Assembly: GCA_021108405.1 (NCBI GenBank)
Contig: JAIOQW010000058.1
Location: 1-33,317, forward strand
From: Methanosarcinales archaeon
GTDB taxonomy: Archaea; Halobacteriota; Methanosarcinia; Methanosarcinales; Methanocomedenaceae
Length of the DNA: 33,317 nt
Direction: 5' to 3'
Part shown: positions 7,669 to 15,380 of the stretch, one piece after another
How positions within the stretch are numbered: the stretch's first letter is position 1
How the letters are laid out: each line of letters starts with the position of its first letter
Notes under the pieces: model-generated
Database searches by the model: none
What the model was told of the DNA's origin: nothing
What the model saw: the letters and a program-made list of their open reading frames with translations, nothing else
Position numbers and translations under genes: made by a program

Positions 7669-7878
7669 TTAGCTCACAACTTCTTTAAGCATTTCAATTT
7701 CGAAAACGGATAAATTAATTCGTTCCAAAGGTAACAATTTCAATTGTTCTAATACAACATCTAAGCCTTCGTCCAAGGAAAGTCTATTGGCAATTTTTAA
7801 TGATGCAGTGCAATGAAATGGATTTCTTGTCATTTTTGTCATTTTTGTCATCTTTGTCATTTTTGTCATCTTTGTCAT
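7669..7878 (-). CDS. Small protein with an N-terminal MTK repeat (69 aa)
   Basis: The protein begins with five M-T-K units and M-T-R, followed by about 50 residues rich in Leu/Glu with predicted helices. It resembles no family I can name. Every repeat unit supplies an in-frame ATG, so the true start cannot be fixed from sequence. The unique part begins at NPFHC. It lies 13 nt upstream of the AlbA_2 gene and 151 nt downstream of AIPR, so it may be co-transcribed with AlbA_2. The frame could also be non-coding leader. Confidence 0.4.
   Translation of the reverse strand: MTKMTKMTKMTKMTKMTRNPFHCTASLKIANRLSLDEGLDVVLEQLKLLPLERINLSVFEIEMLKEVVS
7830..7878. repeat. 9-bp tandem repeat (TCATTTTTG / TCATCTTTG)
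   Basis: About five to six units of a 9-bp motif run through 7830-7878, with two alternating variants. On the minus strand each unit is ATGACAAAA or ATGACAAAG. Because the unit is 9 bp, copy-number change would lengthen or shorten the 69-aa protein without shifting its frame. Confidence 0.8.
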
Positions 7879-8029
7879 TTTATATCTTTTACTTTCAATT
7901 TCATAATCTATACCATATTATTTTTGCAATTGAAAGGCATTTCTTGTGAATCAACCTATGTTTATAAAATGTTCCTTCACCCTTCTTCACTGCTTTTTCA
8001 CAAACAGCACTGTGTTTTTCTTGAGCCAA

Positions 8030-9781
8030 TTATTTATCCTCCTCCACAACCCCGTCAATCAGTTTCTCAATGAGGTCATAGTTTTCAGATATCCCGGCTA
8101 CTTTATTGTAGTCTATTCTGCATTGTGAGCTTTTGAAGTAACTGCTATGCGAATATGTTTTCTTATTTTGTTCTCTGCGATCCTTTTCATCATTAACATT
8201 TTCCTTAACTATCCCAACAGCATACTCATAGCCATTTTCTATATTTTTTTGTGTGAATTCTAACTGGTTTTTCGTCAAATATTTATAGATACCATAACTT
8301 AGAAGCTCATCACTATGCTCTAGAAAATCATTTGTATCCAATCGATTCTTTTTCTTTTCTACAACCAGTTTTATAATCTGGTAACTGTTGTATATCTGCA
8401 GGTAAATAGATGAAATTTTATCACCATCAAAGAGTTGTGCCAGCGGGTTTTCCTGATTAGTCGCATCAAATACTTCTTCCAGTACTATGGATATTGAATT
8501 TTTGGCAATTTCAGGTTTTTCATAATATGTAGCATACCAAAATTTAATGGCTTTTTCACTGGTTATTGATTCATGCATTTCCTTGCTTAATTTATTGGTA
8601 AATATCTCTCCTCTTTTTGATATGTATGCAACACCTTTATTTTCAAAGAGCAGCTTCACGTATTTTTGGAAATCTTTATTACTTATCTTGTCCCTGAAAT
8701 TGATAGAAGTCTGGGTGTTTGTAGCTTCAGTGATCTTATCAATGAGGTTCTGGTTTTTTGTTTCATAGAGGCGAACGGTAATATCAACACCATCTAATTT
8801 TGTTATATCCATCTTATAGATATCATATATTACTTTAGTTGTCTGGAGACCATTTACAATGACCGGATTTACCACTGGTATGATATATTGACCTGCCTGT
8901 GGATTTGATGGTATTTGCATTTCATCGCACAGGATTGTTATACCATTATTTAAAAATGGGAAATAGATTGATTCGGAAGTATCATTCAAAGTATCTTTTA
9001 TCTTGCGATTTGTTTTATTATACCCTAAAAACCCTCTAATGTTTTCTGAAAACAATTTTTCTTCAGCACCATTTGTCTCTATTTCCAGATCAACCAGATC
9101 ACATAATTCCAGTGCTTTCATTCTAAAGTTGATTGCTTTTACATTTAGTATGGAAAATGAAATGATTGCCTGCGGTTCTTTTGGTGATATATTTGATTTT
9201 TGTGCGTTAAATGTGAATTTGATTTCTTTTCTTCTTTTTTCACTTTTAATCAAATTTTCAATTCTTTTATCTAATTCATTTGAATCAAATATTAGAAAAT
9301 TATTAACAGGATCATTATATGATGCGAATAGGTCTTTATTAGCTGCATAATTGGTATCATGTATATTCCCATTGAAAATAAAGTTCAAATGATGCTCTAT
9401 ATGATATCCTTTTTTTGTAATTGAGATGTATTCATCCAATTTTGGCATTAAGCCTTCTGTATTGGGTTTGTCTCTTCTTCCTTTTTCAAAAACTTCTGCA
9501 AAATCGATTTTCATTTTTTCTAATTGGTTCTGTGCAAGTTTTTTTGAGTTCTTGCACTGGAATACTTCCATTATATAGAATCCATCCTGTTCATCGAAAT
9601 AGATTCCATCAATTCCTCCATCTGCTGGTCCTGGAATTATGACATCAGCGTAAATTTCATCAAATGTTTTGTCGAGGATAGTTGCTATGGAGAATATTTC
9701 AAATGCCTTGTCTTTGTTGATACTGAACTTTTCAGCTATTTTTTCAAGGTAAGTGGTGATGAATAATTCTTTATTGCTCAT
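8030..9781 (-). CDS. AIPR family abortive-infection protein
   Basis: The protein is 583 aa from ATG 9781, which has a GAGG site 8-10 nt upstream. The frame also opens at TTG 9841, overlapping the dGTPase stop, but the homologous part begins MSNKELF. The N-terminal ~110 residues hold a restriction-endonuclease-like pattern: GGIDGIYF near 55-62 and EVFQCKNSK near 72-80, giving D...ExxxK-type acidic and lysine residues. The AIPR domain follows (RGFLGYNKTNRKI near 245, FLNNGITI, NPVIVNGLQTT). AIPR proteins were named for abortive infection phage resistance. The N-terminal nuclease-like part suggests nucleic acid cleavage. It directly follows the dGTPase gene. A remnant of a second AIPR gene lies at 11536-11625. 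Confidence 0.85.
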   Translation of the reverse strand: MSNKELFITTYLEKIAEKFSINKDKAFEIFSIATILDKTFDEIYADVIIPGPADGGIDGIYFDEQDGFYIMEVFQCKNSKKLAQNQLEKMKIDFAEVFEKGRRDKPNTEGLMPKLDEYISITKKGYHIEHHLNFIFNGNIHDTNYAANKDLFASYNDPVNNFLIFDSNELDKRIENLIKSEKRRKEIKFTFNAQKSNISPKEPQAIISFSILNVKAINFRMKALELCDLVDLEIETNGAEEKLFSENIRGFLGYNKTNRKIKDTLNDTSESIYFPFLNNGITILCDEMQIPSNPQAGQYIIPVVNPVIVNGLQTTKVIYDIYKMDITKLDGVDITVRLYETKNQNLIDKITEATNTQTSINFRDKISNKDFQKYVKLLFENKGVAYISKRGEIFTNKLSKEMHESITSEKAIKFWYATYYEKPEIAKNSISIVLEEVFDATNQENPLAQLFDGDKISSIYLQIYNSYQIIKLVVEKKKNRLDTNDFLEHSDELLSYGIYKYLTKNQLEFTQKNIENGYEYAVGIVKENVNDEKDRREQNKKTYSHSSYFKSSQCRIDYNKVAGISENYDLIEKLIDGVVEEDK

Positions 9782-9837
9782 TTGGATTTCCTCTGTGGTT
9801 GTTCTGATAGCACTATAATATAATTTCTTAAATTCAT

Positions 9838-11451
9838 TCAATATAAATCTTTGAATTCTTTTTTGGCATAATTATCAGTCATTCCTGCAATATAATCGCA
9901 GATCGTTGAAAGAAAAGCATAGTTGTTTTCCAATAAACATTTTAAAAATTTTTCTTGCTCGGATGTTAGTTTTTCTGAATCATTATTATTAATTTTTTCA
10001 AATTCACTTAAATGACTTAGGAAACTTTCTTGATCAACCATATTTTCATTTAATTTTTCAAGTTTTAAAATGGATATAAAAGAATCAATTTCAGTTCGAT
10101 CCCCATCTTTGAACTTGATATCTTCCAACCTCCTCTCAGAAGAAACATTACTCTTTATTTTAATTGAAAAAAATTCAGAGTTATGTTTAATTTTTTTCTC
10201 CAACAGCTCCATAGTATAATGTGGCATCTGTAAAGGATTTTTATAATATGCTTTAAACAACTGTCTTATTAGGTATTTTGATTTTCCATTAGACTTATTT
10301 ATTTCATATGAGTTAATAATTTGTTTTTTTATGTAACTTTCAATAAAATCATCTAGCTTTTCTGCAACATCGGAAAAACAAACAATTTCTACATTCAATA
10401 TTTTTTTGTTATCTTGCAACATATATAGCATATTTTTATTGTAGTTGTATTTTGTTGTTGCAAAAACATCAAGTATGAAAAATTCAATGATATTCCTGAT
10501 CAAAGATACCTTTTTGAATGTTCTATTTTTAGATTTTTTATTTTGTTCTAATGTACTTACAAGCTCATTTAATAATTCAATACAATCATGTAAATGTTCT
10601 TTTTCAAACCCGATTTTTTCATTCAATGAAAGTTTTGTTTCTTCAATTATTTTTTGAGACTTCCCTATTATTTCTTCGTATAATTTGCTGATTCTTATAC
10701 TTGAAGGTAGACCTCGTAAACCATCATCAATATCATGTTGCCTCTGTGCAATTTCATCAGCAATAGCAACAATTTGTCCTTCAAGAGTAACTGAAAAATC
10801 GTGATTTAAATACAACCGTTCAATCAGTTCCTTGTTATTTACAAATCTTTCTATATCCCAGCATTTTCCACATTCTTCACATTCATCTTTTGGATGTCTA
10901 TTTATTGTTGTGTGTTTTAGTATACCTTCTAAAACCTGCCAGCTCAGATTTAAACCACTTATGTCTTCATATTTTAATTGTGTGACATCTAAAATCTTAA
11001 TACTATTGTAATTATGTTTAAAACCGCCATGGTTCAGTTGAATTTCTATATCTTTTCCCAAATTATCTTCTCCAGACATTATACCATCTAATACTTCTTC
11101 CCCTTGATGCCCAAAAGGTGTATGTCCTATATCGTGGCCTAAAGCTATAGCTTCTGCTAAATCTTCATCAACAGAAAGATATCTTGCTAAACTTCTTGAT
11201 ATTTGAGACACTTCCATTGTATGGGTTAATCTTGTTCTAAAATGATCTCCTTTTTCATATGGAAACATCTGTGTTTTGTGCTGGAGTCTTCTGAAAGCTC
11301 TTGTAAAGAGTATCCTATCTTTATCCCTTGCAAACCCATTTCTATCCATACCCTCTTGAAACTTATGCCTAATAGATACGGATTTTTCTACATCTTGCTC
11401 CAATCTATCTGCTTTATCGAACTTCTGTTTTAATTTGCTACATGGATTCAT
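9838..11451 (-). CDS. dgt: dGTPase-like HD-domain dNTP triphosphohydrolase
   Basis: The product is about 537 aa. ATG 11451 is chosen because it overlaps the stop of pglX-tail copy D (ATGA). A GTG at 11460 is also in frame. Motifs of the Dgt family are clear: DRILFTRAFRRLQHKTQ near residues 45-60, FRTRLTHTMEVSQI near 70-85, and ALGHDIGHTPFGHQGEE near 103-118, which carry the metal-binding H...HD. The enzyme hydrolyses dGTP (or other dNTPs) to the nucleoside and triphosphate. In some bacteria dGTPases defend by draining dNTPs during phage infection. Here the gene abuts an AIPR gene and lies inside a BREX array, so a defence role is a reasonable inference. The C-terminal half is Lys/Asn-rich and AT-rich compared with its neighbours. 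Confidence 0.85.
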   Translation of the reverse strand: MNPCSKLKQKFDKADRLEQDVEKSVSIRHKFQEGMDRNGFARDKDRILFTRAFRRLQHKTQMFPYEKGDHFRTRLTHTMEVSQISRSLARYLSVDEDLAEAIALGHDIGHTPFGHQGEEVLDGIMSGEDNLGKDIEIQLNHGGFKHNYNSIKILDVTQLKYEDISGLNLSWQVLEGILKHTTINRHPKDECEECGKCWDIERFVNNKELIERLYLNHDFSVTLEGQIVAIADEIAQRQHDIDDGLRGLPSSIRISKLYEEIIGKSQKIIEETKLSLNEKIGFEKEHLHDCIELLNELVSTLEQNKKSKNRTFKKVSLIRNIIEFFILDVFATTKYNYNKNMLYMLQDNKKILNVEIVCFSDVAEKLDDFIESYIKKQIINSYEINKSNGKSKYLIRQLFKAYYKNPLQMPHYTMELLEKKIKHNSEFFSIKIKSNVSSERRLEDIKFKDGDRTEIDSFISILKLEKLNENMVDQESFLSHLSEFEKINNNDSEKLTSEQEKFLKCLLENNYAFLSTICDYIAGMTDNYAKKEFKDLY

Positions 11452-11510
11452 ACTTTCCACACCAACCCCATAGACTTCATATAATTCACCTTCACTCCAT
11501 CATCCCAATC
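11448..11510 (-). repeat. pglX 3'-tail copy D (degenerate)
   Basis: On the minus strand the frame reads DWDDGVKVNYMKSMGLVWKV and stops at TGA 11450-11448. This aligns with [18 protein letters not shown] of PglX with several changes. It is preceded by the AIPR remnant, and its stop overlaps the dGTPase ATG. It is the most diverged of the six copies and so may be an old junction. Confidence 0.65.
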
Positions 11511-11535
11511 CTTACATCAATCCCTCGTCCACTGT

Positions 11536-11625
11536 GCCTGGAATTATTACGTTGGCATAGATCTCATCAAATGTTTTGTCGAGGATAGTTGCTATGGAGA
11601 ATATTTCAAATGCCTAGTTTTTGTT
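11536..11625 (-). pseudogene. AIPR gene remnant (~90 bp)
   Basis: The segment matches 9625-9715 inside the AIPR gene over about 90 bp, with a run of over 60 bp that is nearly identical. It encodes the ATILDKTFDEIY region and the following VIIPG, then hits a stop. It is joined on one side to truncated yhcG and on the other to pglX-tail copy D. It records that another AIPR gene, slightly different from the intact one, once lay here or was a recombination partner. Confidence 0.75.
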
Positions 11626-12088
11626 GAACTACAAGACTCATGTCTTCCAAAACATCACAAGCCATGTGATGATTTTGCGATATCCCATCCAACCGGCCAG
11701 ATTCATCACAAGTCATGTGACGAATCTCAGGTAAGCGCTCAGAATATATCTGATAGAACAACCTGAAATAACGCAGGTTTGTCACGGAAAAGCCCCTGCC
11801 ATACCTATGTGAAAGCCTGGCAGATAGCTCCTCCAGCACTTTTTTCCCATACTCTGCACATTCATCACCACCCTGAGCCGCCTGCACTATCTCGCGCCCG
11901 ATTAGCCAGTAGGCAATCACTATCTGGTTATTGACTGATCTGACAACATTCGCCCGCGCCTGATCAAGAATGAAAGCAACCCTGTCAAACAGATCGCCGT
12001 TTTGAGGATGGTTACCGATCAGCGGACCTTGCCCACTGTTATTGGTGTTTGTATTCATTCCACGGCTTCTGGCTGTTTTCTTGTCCAT
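11606..12088 (-). pseudogene. Truncated YhcG/DUF1016 gene (second copy)
   Basis: Residues 1 to about 156 are identical or nearly so to the full gene at 2179-3399. The frame then runs into the AIPR remnant and stops after Q-Q-K-L-G-I. The C-terminal PD-(D/E)XK nuclease domain is missing, so nuclease activity is not expected. The palindrome-encoded insert (HHMACDV) is kept. The 38-nt spacing from the upstream AlbA_2 chimera is the same as in the left copy. Confidence 0.85.
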
Positions 12089-12125
12089 ACTTACTGCATC
12101 CTGATATTAACGTCATTATTTTCGC

Positions 12126-12172
12126 TCATATCTTCTCCACCAATCTCCCAAACTTCGCATAATTCACCGCTA
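12126..12172 (-). repeat. pglX 3'-tail copy E
   Basis: It encodes NGVAVNYAKFGRLVEKI, the same as copy B, and lies inside the duplicated 811-bp block. Confidence 0.75.
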
Positions 12173-12431
12173 CTCCATTGATCTTGATATTTTCCGGTTC
12201 CGGGATTATGTGGGGGTCTGTGCTTTGAGAAAATTGTTTTGTCCACTGGTTGAGTGTTTCTTTTCCGACTTTTATGCCTTTGATATTGTTTTTATCAGAT
12301 ACGCCTATGAAGATTATGCCGCCCTTTGTGTTAGCGAAAGCTACTGCTGATTCAATGGTTTGCTCATCGAATTTTTCTTTGAATTCGACTGTTTCTGATT
12401 CTCCGGTTTTGATGAGGTCTGATAGGGTCAT
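12126..12431 (-). CDS. Truncated AlbA_2 domain fused to the PglX tail, second copy (101 aa)
   Basis: The protein is the same as at 3437-3742 apart from the first few residues (MTLSDLIKTG against MNLPDQIKTG), and it ends in the PglX tail YAKFGRLVEKI at 12126-12172 (tail copy E). It lacks the HATPase-like and winged-helix regions of a full AlbA_2 regulator. It follows the TIR gene by about 47 nt and precedes truncated yhcG by 38 nt. Two intact copies could mean selection, but the near-identity of the whole 811-bp block points to recent duplication. Confidence 0.7.
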   Translation of the reverse strand: MTLSDLIKTGESETVEFKEKFDEQTIESAVAFANTKGGIIFIGVSDKNNIKGIKVGKETLNQWTKQFSQSTDPHIIPEPENIKINGVAVNYAKFGRLVEKI

Positions 12432-12478
12432 TTTTAGATTATTTAGAACATGTATTTTTCTTGGGTTTCGAATAAATA

Positions 12479-13327
12479 TTAAATTAATCTGTTTGCATCA
12501 ACATCATAACCACACGATTGTAACTCTTTAACCATCTCTAATTCCCAACCTTTGTTAAAAGGTGTGTACAATGCCCCCACAAAATCGGAAGGATGCTCAA
12601 AATCGATTTCATCTTTAAAAAGAACAAGTACCTTAGTTCGTCCAAGCTTTCCAATAAAATAACCCAATTCCAATATTACATTTTGACGTGCTCTCAATTT
12701 TACGGAGTCGGGGAAGTTATTTGCTTTACACCCCTTATCATCAGGTGAAAGAAGAACAATTGCAAATGAAATTTTTTCAGATGATGCTTCAAATTTTTCT
12801 ATAATTGTTCTTCCTCTATTTGGCTGTTCATGTAAAATTATAGGTTCCAAATCTAATTTTTCAAGGGTTCGAGCAACGGTTTGCTTCATTTCTTCATCAT
12901 GACCGTGAACTATAAAAATTTTGTCGTTTTCGGGTATCATTCCAACTACCTCCATTCCATTATTGCCGCTTGCATGCTCTGATTTTTTATATCCAGATGG
13001 ACCTAAAATTAGTTCATCAGTTATATCCACACCTTTATCTGTAACATACCATTCATTAGAAATAGGAAGTATGACTCTACTTGACCTTATTTCAGCTCTA
13101 ATTTGTGGTAATAATCTTGAAGAATCAACATCAGTTCTATTAATCTTAATTCTCTCTATGTCATCAGGTTCAATTGATTTTCCATTGACTATAATATTAG
13201 TTCCATACTCATAGGGATTTAAAAATTTTTCAGTAAGTTGTTCTTTTGATAAATCCAACTTTATTTCATTGTGCCGACGGTCGGATTTTGTTGTAATCCT
13301 CACATGATAATATTCAGCTTCGCTCAT
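12479..13327 (-). CDS. TIR-like effector, PF10137 type (predicted nucleotide-binding)
   Basis: This 282-aa protein has a C-terminal PF10137-type TIR-like domain from about residue 135. It shows [11 protein letters not shown] (~136-146), [20 protein letters not shown] (~161-180), VLLSPDDKG, and [19 protein letters not shown] (~212-230), in which E220 is the likely catalytic Glu of TIR NADases. This domain is the effector of Pycsar/CBASS-like systems (Cap12 type), where it depletes NAD+. The N-terminal ~110 residues form an unrecognised beta-rich domain, perhaps a sensor. No cyclase gene is in the window, so activation by a cyclic nucleotide is not supported here. The ATG overlaps the stop of PglX-C (ATGA), so it is translationally coupled to BREX. 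Confidence 0.85.
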   Translation of the reverse strand: MSEAEYYHVRITTKSDRRHNEIKLDLSKEQLTEKFLNPYEYGTNIIVNGKSIEPDDIERIKINRTDVDSSRLLPQIRAEIRSSRVILPISNEWYVTDKGVDITDELILGPSGYKKSEHASGNNGMEVVGMIPENDKIFIVHGHDEEMKQTVARTLEKLDLEPIILHEQPNRGRTIIEKFEASSEKISFAIVLLSPDDKGCKANNFPDSVKLRARQNVILELGYFIGKLGRTKVLVLFKDEIDFEHPSDFVGALYTPFNKGWELEMVKELQSCGYDVDANRLI

Positions 13328-13382
13328 ACCTTCCCCACCAACCCCTCAAACTTCGCATAATTCACCACAACCCCGTCATCCA
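13324..13382 (-). repeat. pglX 3'-tail copy F (in the C-terminal half gene)
   Basis: This is the reference copy of the repeated tail, coding [20 protein letters not shown], in its native place at the end of PglX. The other five copies occur at 1785, 3437, 6194, 11448 and 12126. Confidence 0.8.
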
Positions 13383-15054
13383 GATCAATATCAATATACT
13401 CCAGCGCCTTATTATTCAGCACCTCATCATACTCCGCAAGCTCCTCTATCAATTTTGAAAGCCTGCTTATCTCCCGAACATCCTTATTTGACTCAGGCGA
13501 AAGCATCCCAATCCTGGCATCGAGCTTATCCTCAAGCTTAAGCAGGTAATCAGTCCTCATCTTAGCCAGCGTTTCCTTATCATACCTGTGCATATACACC
13601 AGCGCATTGAACCCCCTGCCCTTGCCCGATGTAAAGAGCCAGTAGATGGGTCTTTTCTTGTACATTTTGACATGGTCTTTGAAGAACGACTTCAGGAAAT
13701 AGTCCCGTATCACTTTCTCAGACGATTCACTACCCTTCTTTGACTTCGACAGCGTCCCGGCAATAAATTCAAGGTTCTCGGCAAGGCTCTCTGCCCCGAA
13801 TGTGACTTTCAGGAATTCCCTGAACCTGGACACGATGTCGTCTTTGAAGTATTCATCCTCAAGTATGGGGATGATGTTATCTTCATCAGGCATGAAACTC
13901 GGCTCAGGAACCTGCTGCAAGTAGTCATTAATGGTCTCACCCTGGTTAGCCAGAATCAGACCCGGCTTGTCCAATGAGTAGCGGCCGAACATGCAGCCTA
14001 CTGAATATGAGATGAACTCCTTGATGGTATCAGTCAGCAGCAGCGCTTCCAGTTCTTCCTTGCTCTTATTTCCCTTGTAGCGATAATGTGGATTGCATGT
14101 CAGCGTGATCTCGGAAAGTGGTACCTCTGGCGTTAGCTCATCCTGCAGGCCGTATGCGTCGATAAAGATGCGGTTGTTTTCTTCTTCCAGCTGCTGCATC
14201 TTTAAAGTCATTTCTCGCCAGTGAACGCGGAGTTTGGTGTAGGTTTCACGTATAGTTGGTTGGTGGTATTCAGATTGCAGGAGCGGGAGAGTAGTGAAAT
14301 TCCAAGAGGTTTCGTAGGAGTCCCAGTCGGTTTTGGACATTAAAATATTTGTCAGAGTATTACTATTAATAAGTTTGGGCAAATCCGATTTGAATGGAAG
14401 ATTAAGCACATGACCTAATTTAAAATCCAAAGTTGGGGCGAGCATCTTGATAAGATGATTGGTGATTTTACTATTCAAAAACGCTTCACAGTTATGTATT
14501 TCAGACATATTTTTTGGAAAACCCATCGGCCCTTTTGCATCAAACATGAATCCTACAGGGACATGCCGTACAGCAAAAATTCCGCTTGATATTCCTGACC
14601 AAGTAAAACCTGTTTTGAACGCATAATCCCCATTGTAGTTATGAGAACGTATTCTACCTGTTTTTTGATCCGAGAATTGTTTCATTGATTTTCCATCATT
14701 TTCCCAATTAACAACAAACTCGTAGTTACCAGACCATTTACGGAAATCTCCACCCTTTATATAACTGAACCAACAACGACCACTTTCTATAGCTTCTGAA
14801 TTTGATTTCATTTTGAAAGCTATATTCTTTAACGTTACTTCATACCACAGCCTCAGAAACAAGTCATTGGAACCTGTTGTTAATCCCTCGCGTGTTTCAG
14901 CCACATTCGAGAATTTGTGTACTTCTGAAAATATGTTTAATATCTGATTCGATGCCCAATAAGCAATCGGACTCCCCGGAATCTTCTTAAAATCCGCTGT
15001 AGAGGCACGATAGAAATTGGGAACCGGGTTATTTGCTGAATCATCGTTGGTCAT
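13324..15054 (-). CDS. pglX: PglX C-terminal half (target-recognition-like), as a separate gene
   Basis: This 576-aa protein begins MTNDDSANN and at residue ~14 enters [20 protein letters not shown], a motif found in the middle of intact BREX PglX proteins. The rest matches the PglX C-terminal half: [25 protein letters not shown], a region near 270-310 with coiled-coil character, [20 protein letters not shown], and a helical tail LEEL-type region ending [18 protein letters not shown]. There is no methyltransferase motif. With the half at 16913-18775 it makes a PglX of normal combined length (~1200 aa). The split resembles HsdM/HsdS of type I R-M. Its start lies inside the end of a YhcG remnant frame. 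Its stop overlaps the TIR gene. A 134-aa copy of its C-terminus is at 1785-2189. Confidence 0.85.
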   Translation of the reverse strand: MTNDDSANNPVPNFYRASTADFKKIPGSPIAYWASNQILNIFSEVHKFSNVAETREGLTTGSNDLFLRLWYEVTLKNIAFKMKSNSEAIESGRCWFSYIKGGDFRKWSGNYEFVVNWENDGKSMKQFSDQKTGRIRSHNYNGDYAFKTGFTWSGISSGIFAVRHVPVGFMFDAKGPMGFPKNMSEIHNCEAFLNSKITNHLIKMLAPTLDFKLGHVLNLPFKSDLPKLINSNTLTNILMSKTDWDSYETSWNFTTLPLLQSEYHQPTIRETYTKLRVHWREMTLKMQQLEEENNRIFIDAYGLQDELTPEVPLSEITLTCNPHYRYKGNKSKEELEALLLTDTIKEFISYSVGCMFGRYSLDKPGLILANQGETINDYLQQVPEPSFMPDEDNIIPILEDEYFKDDIVSRFREFLKVTFGAESLAENLEFIAGTLSKSKKGSESSEKVIRDYFLKSFFKDHVKMYKKRPIYWLFTSGKGRGFNALVYMHRYDKETLAKMRTDYLLKLEDKLDARIGMLSPESNKDVREISRLSKLIEELAEYDEVLNNKALEYIDIDLDDGVVVNYAKFEGLVGKV

Positions 15055-15178
15055 GGGTTGATCCCTCTTCGAGAAGTTGGCGCTGGTTTATTGAGTTTTC
15101 AAAAACATCACATGGCCTGTGATGAATTTGCAGGCATTCATCGGTCACACGAGCACGAACATTAGTATATGCGCTCAT
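15041..15178 (-). pseudogene. YhcG remnant with large internal deletion (45 codons)
   Basis: A small frame starts MSAYTNVRARVTDE, passes QIHHRPCDVFENS and ends [16 protein letters not shown]. The middle matches the palindrome insert of YhcG (NHHMACDVLEDMS) and the end matches the last residues of YhcG (QRQLIEEGSKHEK). The central and nuclease regions are gone. It has a good GGAGG site before ATG 15178 and its last codons overlap the ATG of PglX-C, so it may now serve as a translated leader that couples PglX-C translation. A palindrome is at 15106-15124. Confidence 0.65.
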
Positions 15179-15324
15179 CCCACATCCTCCTGCCCCTCTA
15201 TAGCCAAGAAATCCTTACCTTTAGCCGTCAGGCGGTATTTCCGGGTATAACTGCTTGATGAATTTGATAGAGTTATTTCGATTAGAAGGCTATGAATATA
15301 CATTTGAAACGCCATCAGTATTCA
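15175..15324 (-). pseudogene. 3' remnant of an unidentified gene (winged-helix-like end)
   Basis: On the minus strand an open frame without a start reads MAFQMYIHSLL, SSSSYTRKYRLTAKGKDFL, and stops at TGA 15177-15175, which overlaps the ATG of the next remnant. The KYRLTAKGKDFL pattern is typical of the wing and C-terminal helix of a winged-helix protein. It is too short to assign. Just upstream, 15331-15385 holds three copies of a CTTTACGATTA-like unit. Confidence 0.5.
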
Positions 15325-15380
15325 CCATATTTCCTTTTCACTTTACGATTAGCGGAATTTACTTTACGATTACTTTACGA

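Larger units (their letters stand above)
11621..12431. repeat. 811-bp direct repeat, right copy
   Basis: Partner of 2932-3742 (offset 8689). The right end coincides with the start codon of the AlbA_2-tail chimera. The left end is at the yhcG/AIPR-remnant junction near 11621. Confidence 0.85.

Noticed and set aside
7474-7713. Plus-strand frames opposite the AlbA_2 gene copies
   Set aside because: They recur only because the AlbA_2 DNA is repeated. They have no ribosome site and are shadows of the minus-strand gene.
7830-7878. Possible CRISPR-like array from the regular TCATTTTTG units
   Set aside because: The units are 9 bp with no spacers and code a simple M-T-K repeat. This is a microsatellite, not CRISPR.
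9782-9841. TTG 9841 as the AIPR start
   Set aside because: The frame is open there, but ATG 9781 has a GAGG site at good distance and begins the region that looks like AIPR proteins.
11452-11460. GTG 11460 as the dGTPase start
   Set aside because: It lies inside pglX-tail copy D in another frame. ATG 11451 overlaps the tail's stop, as at the other tail junctions, and is preferred.
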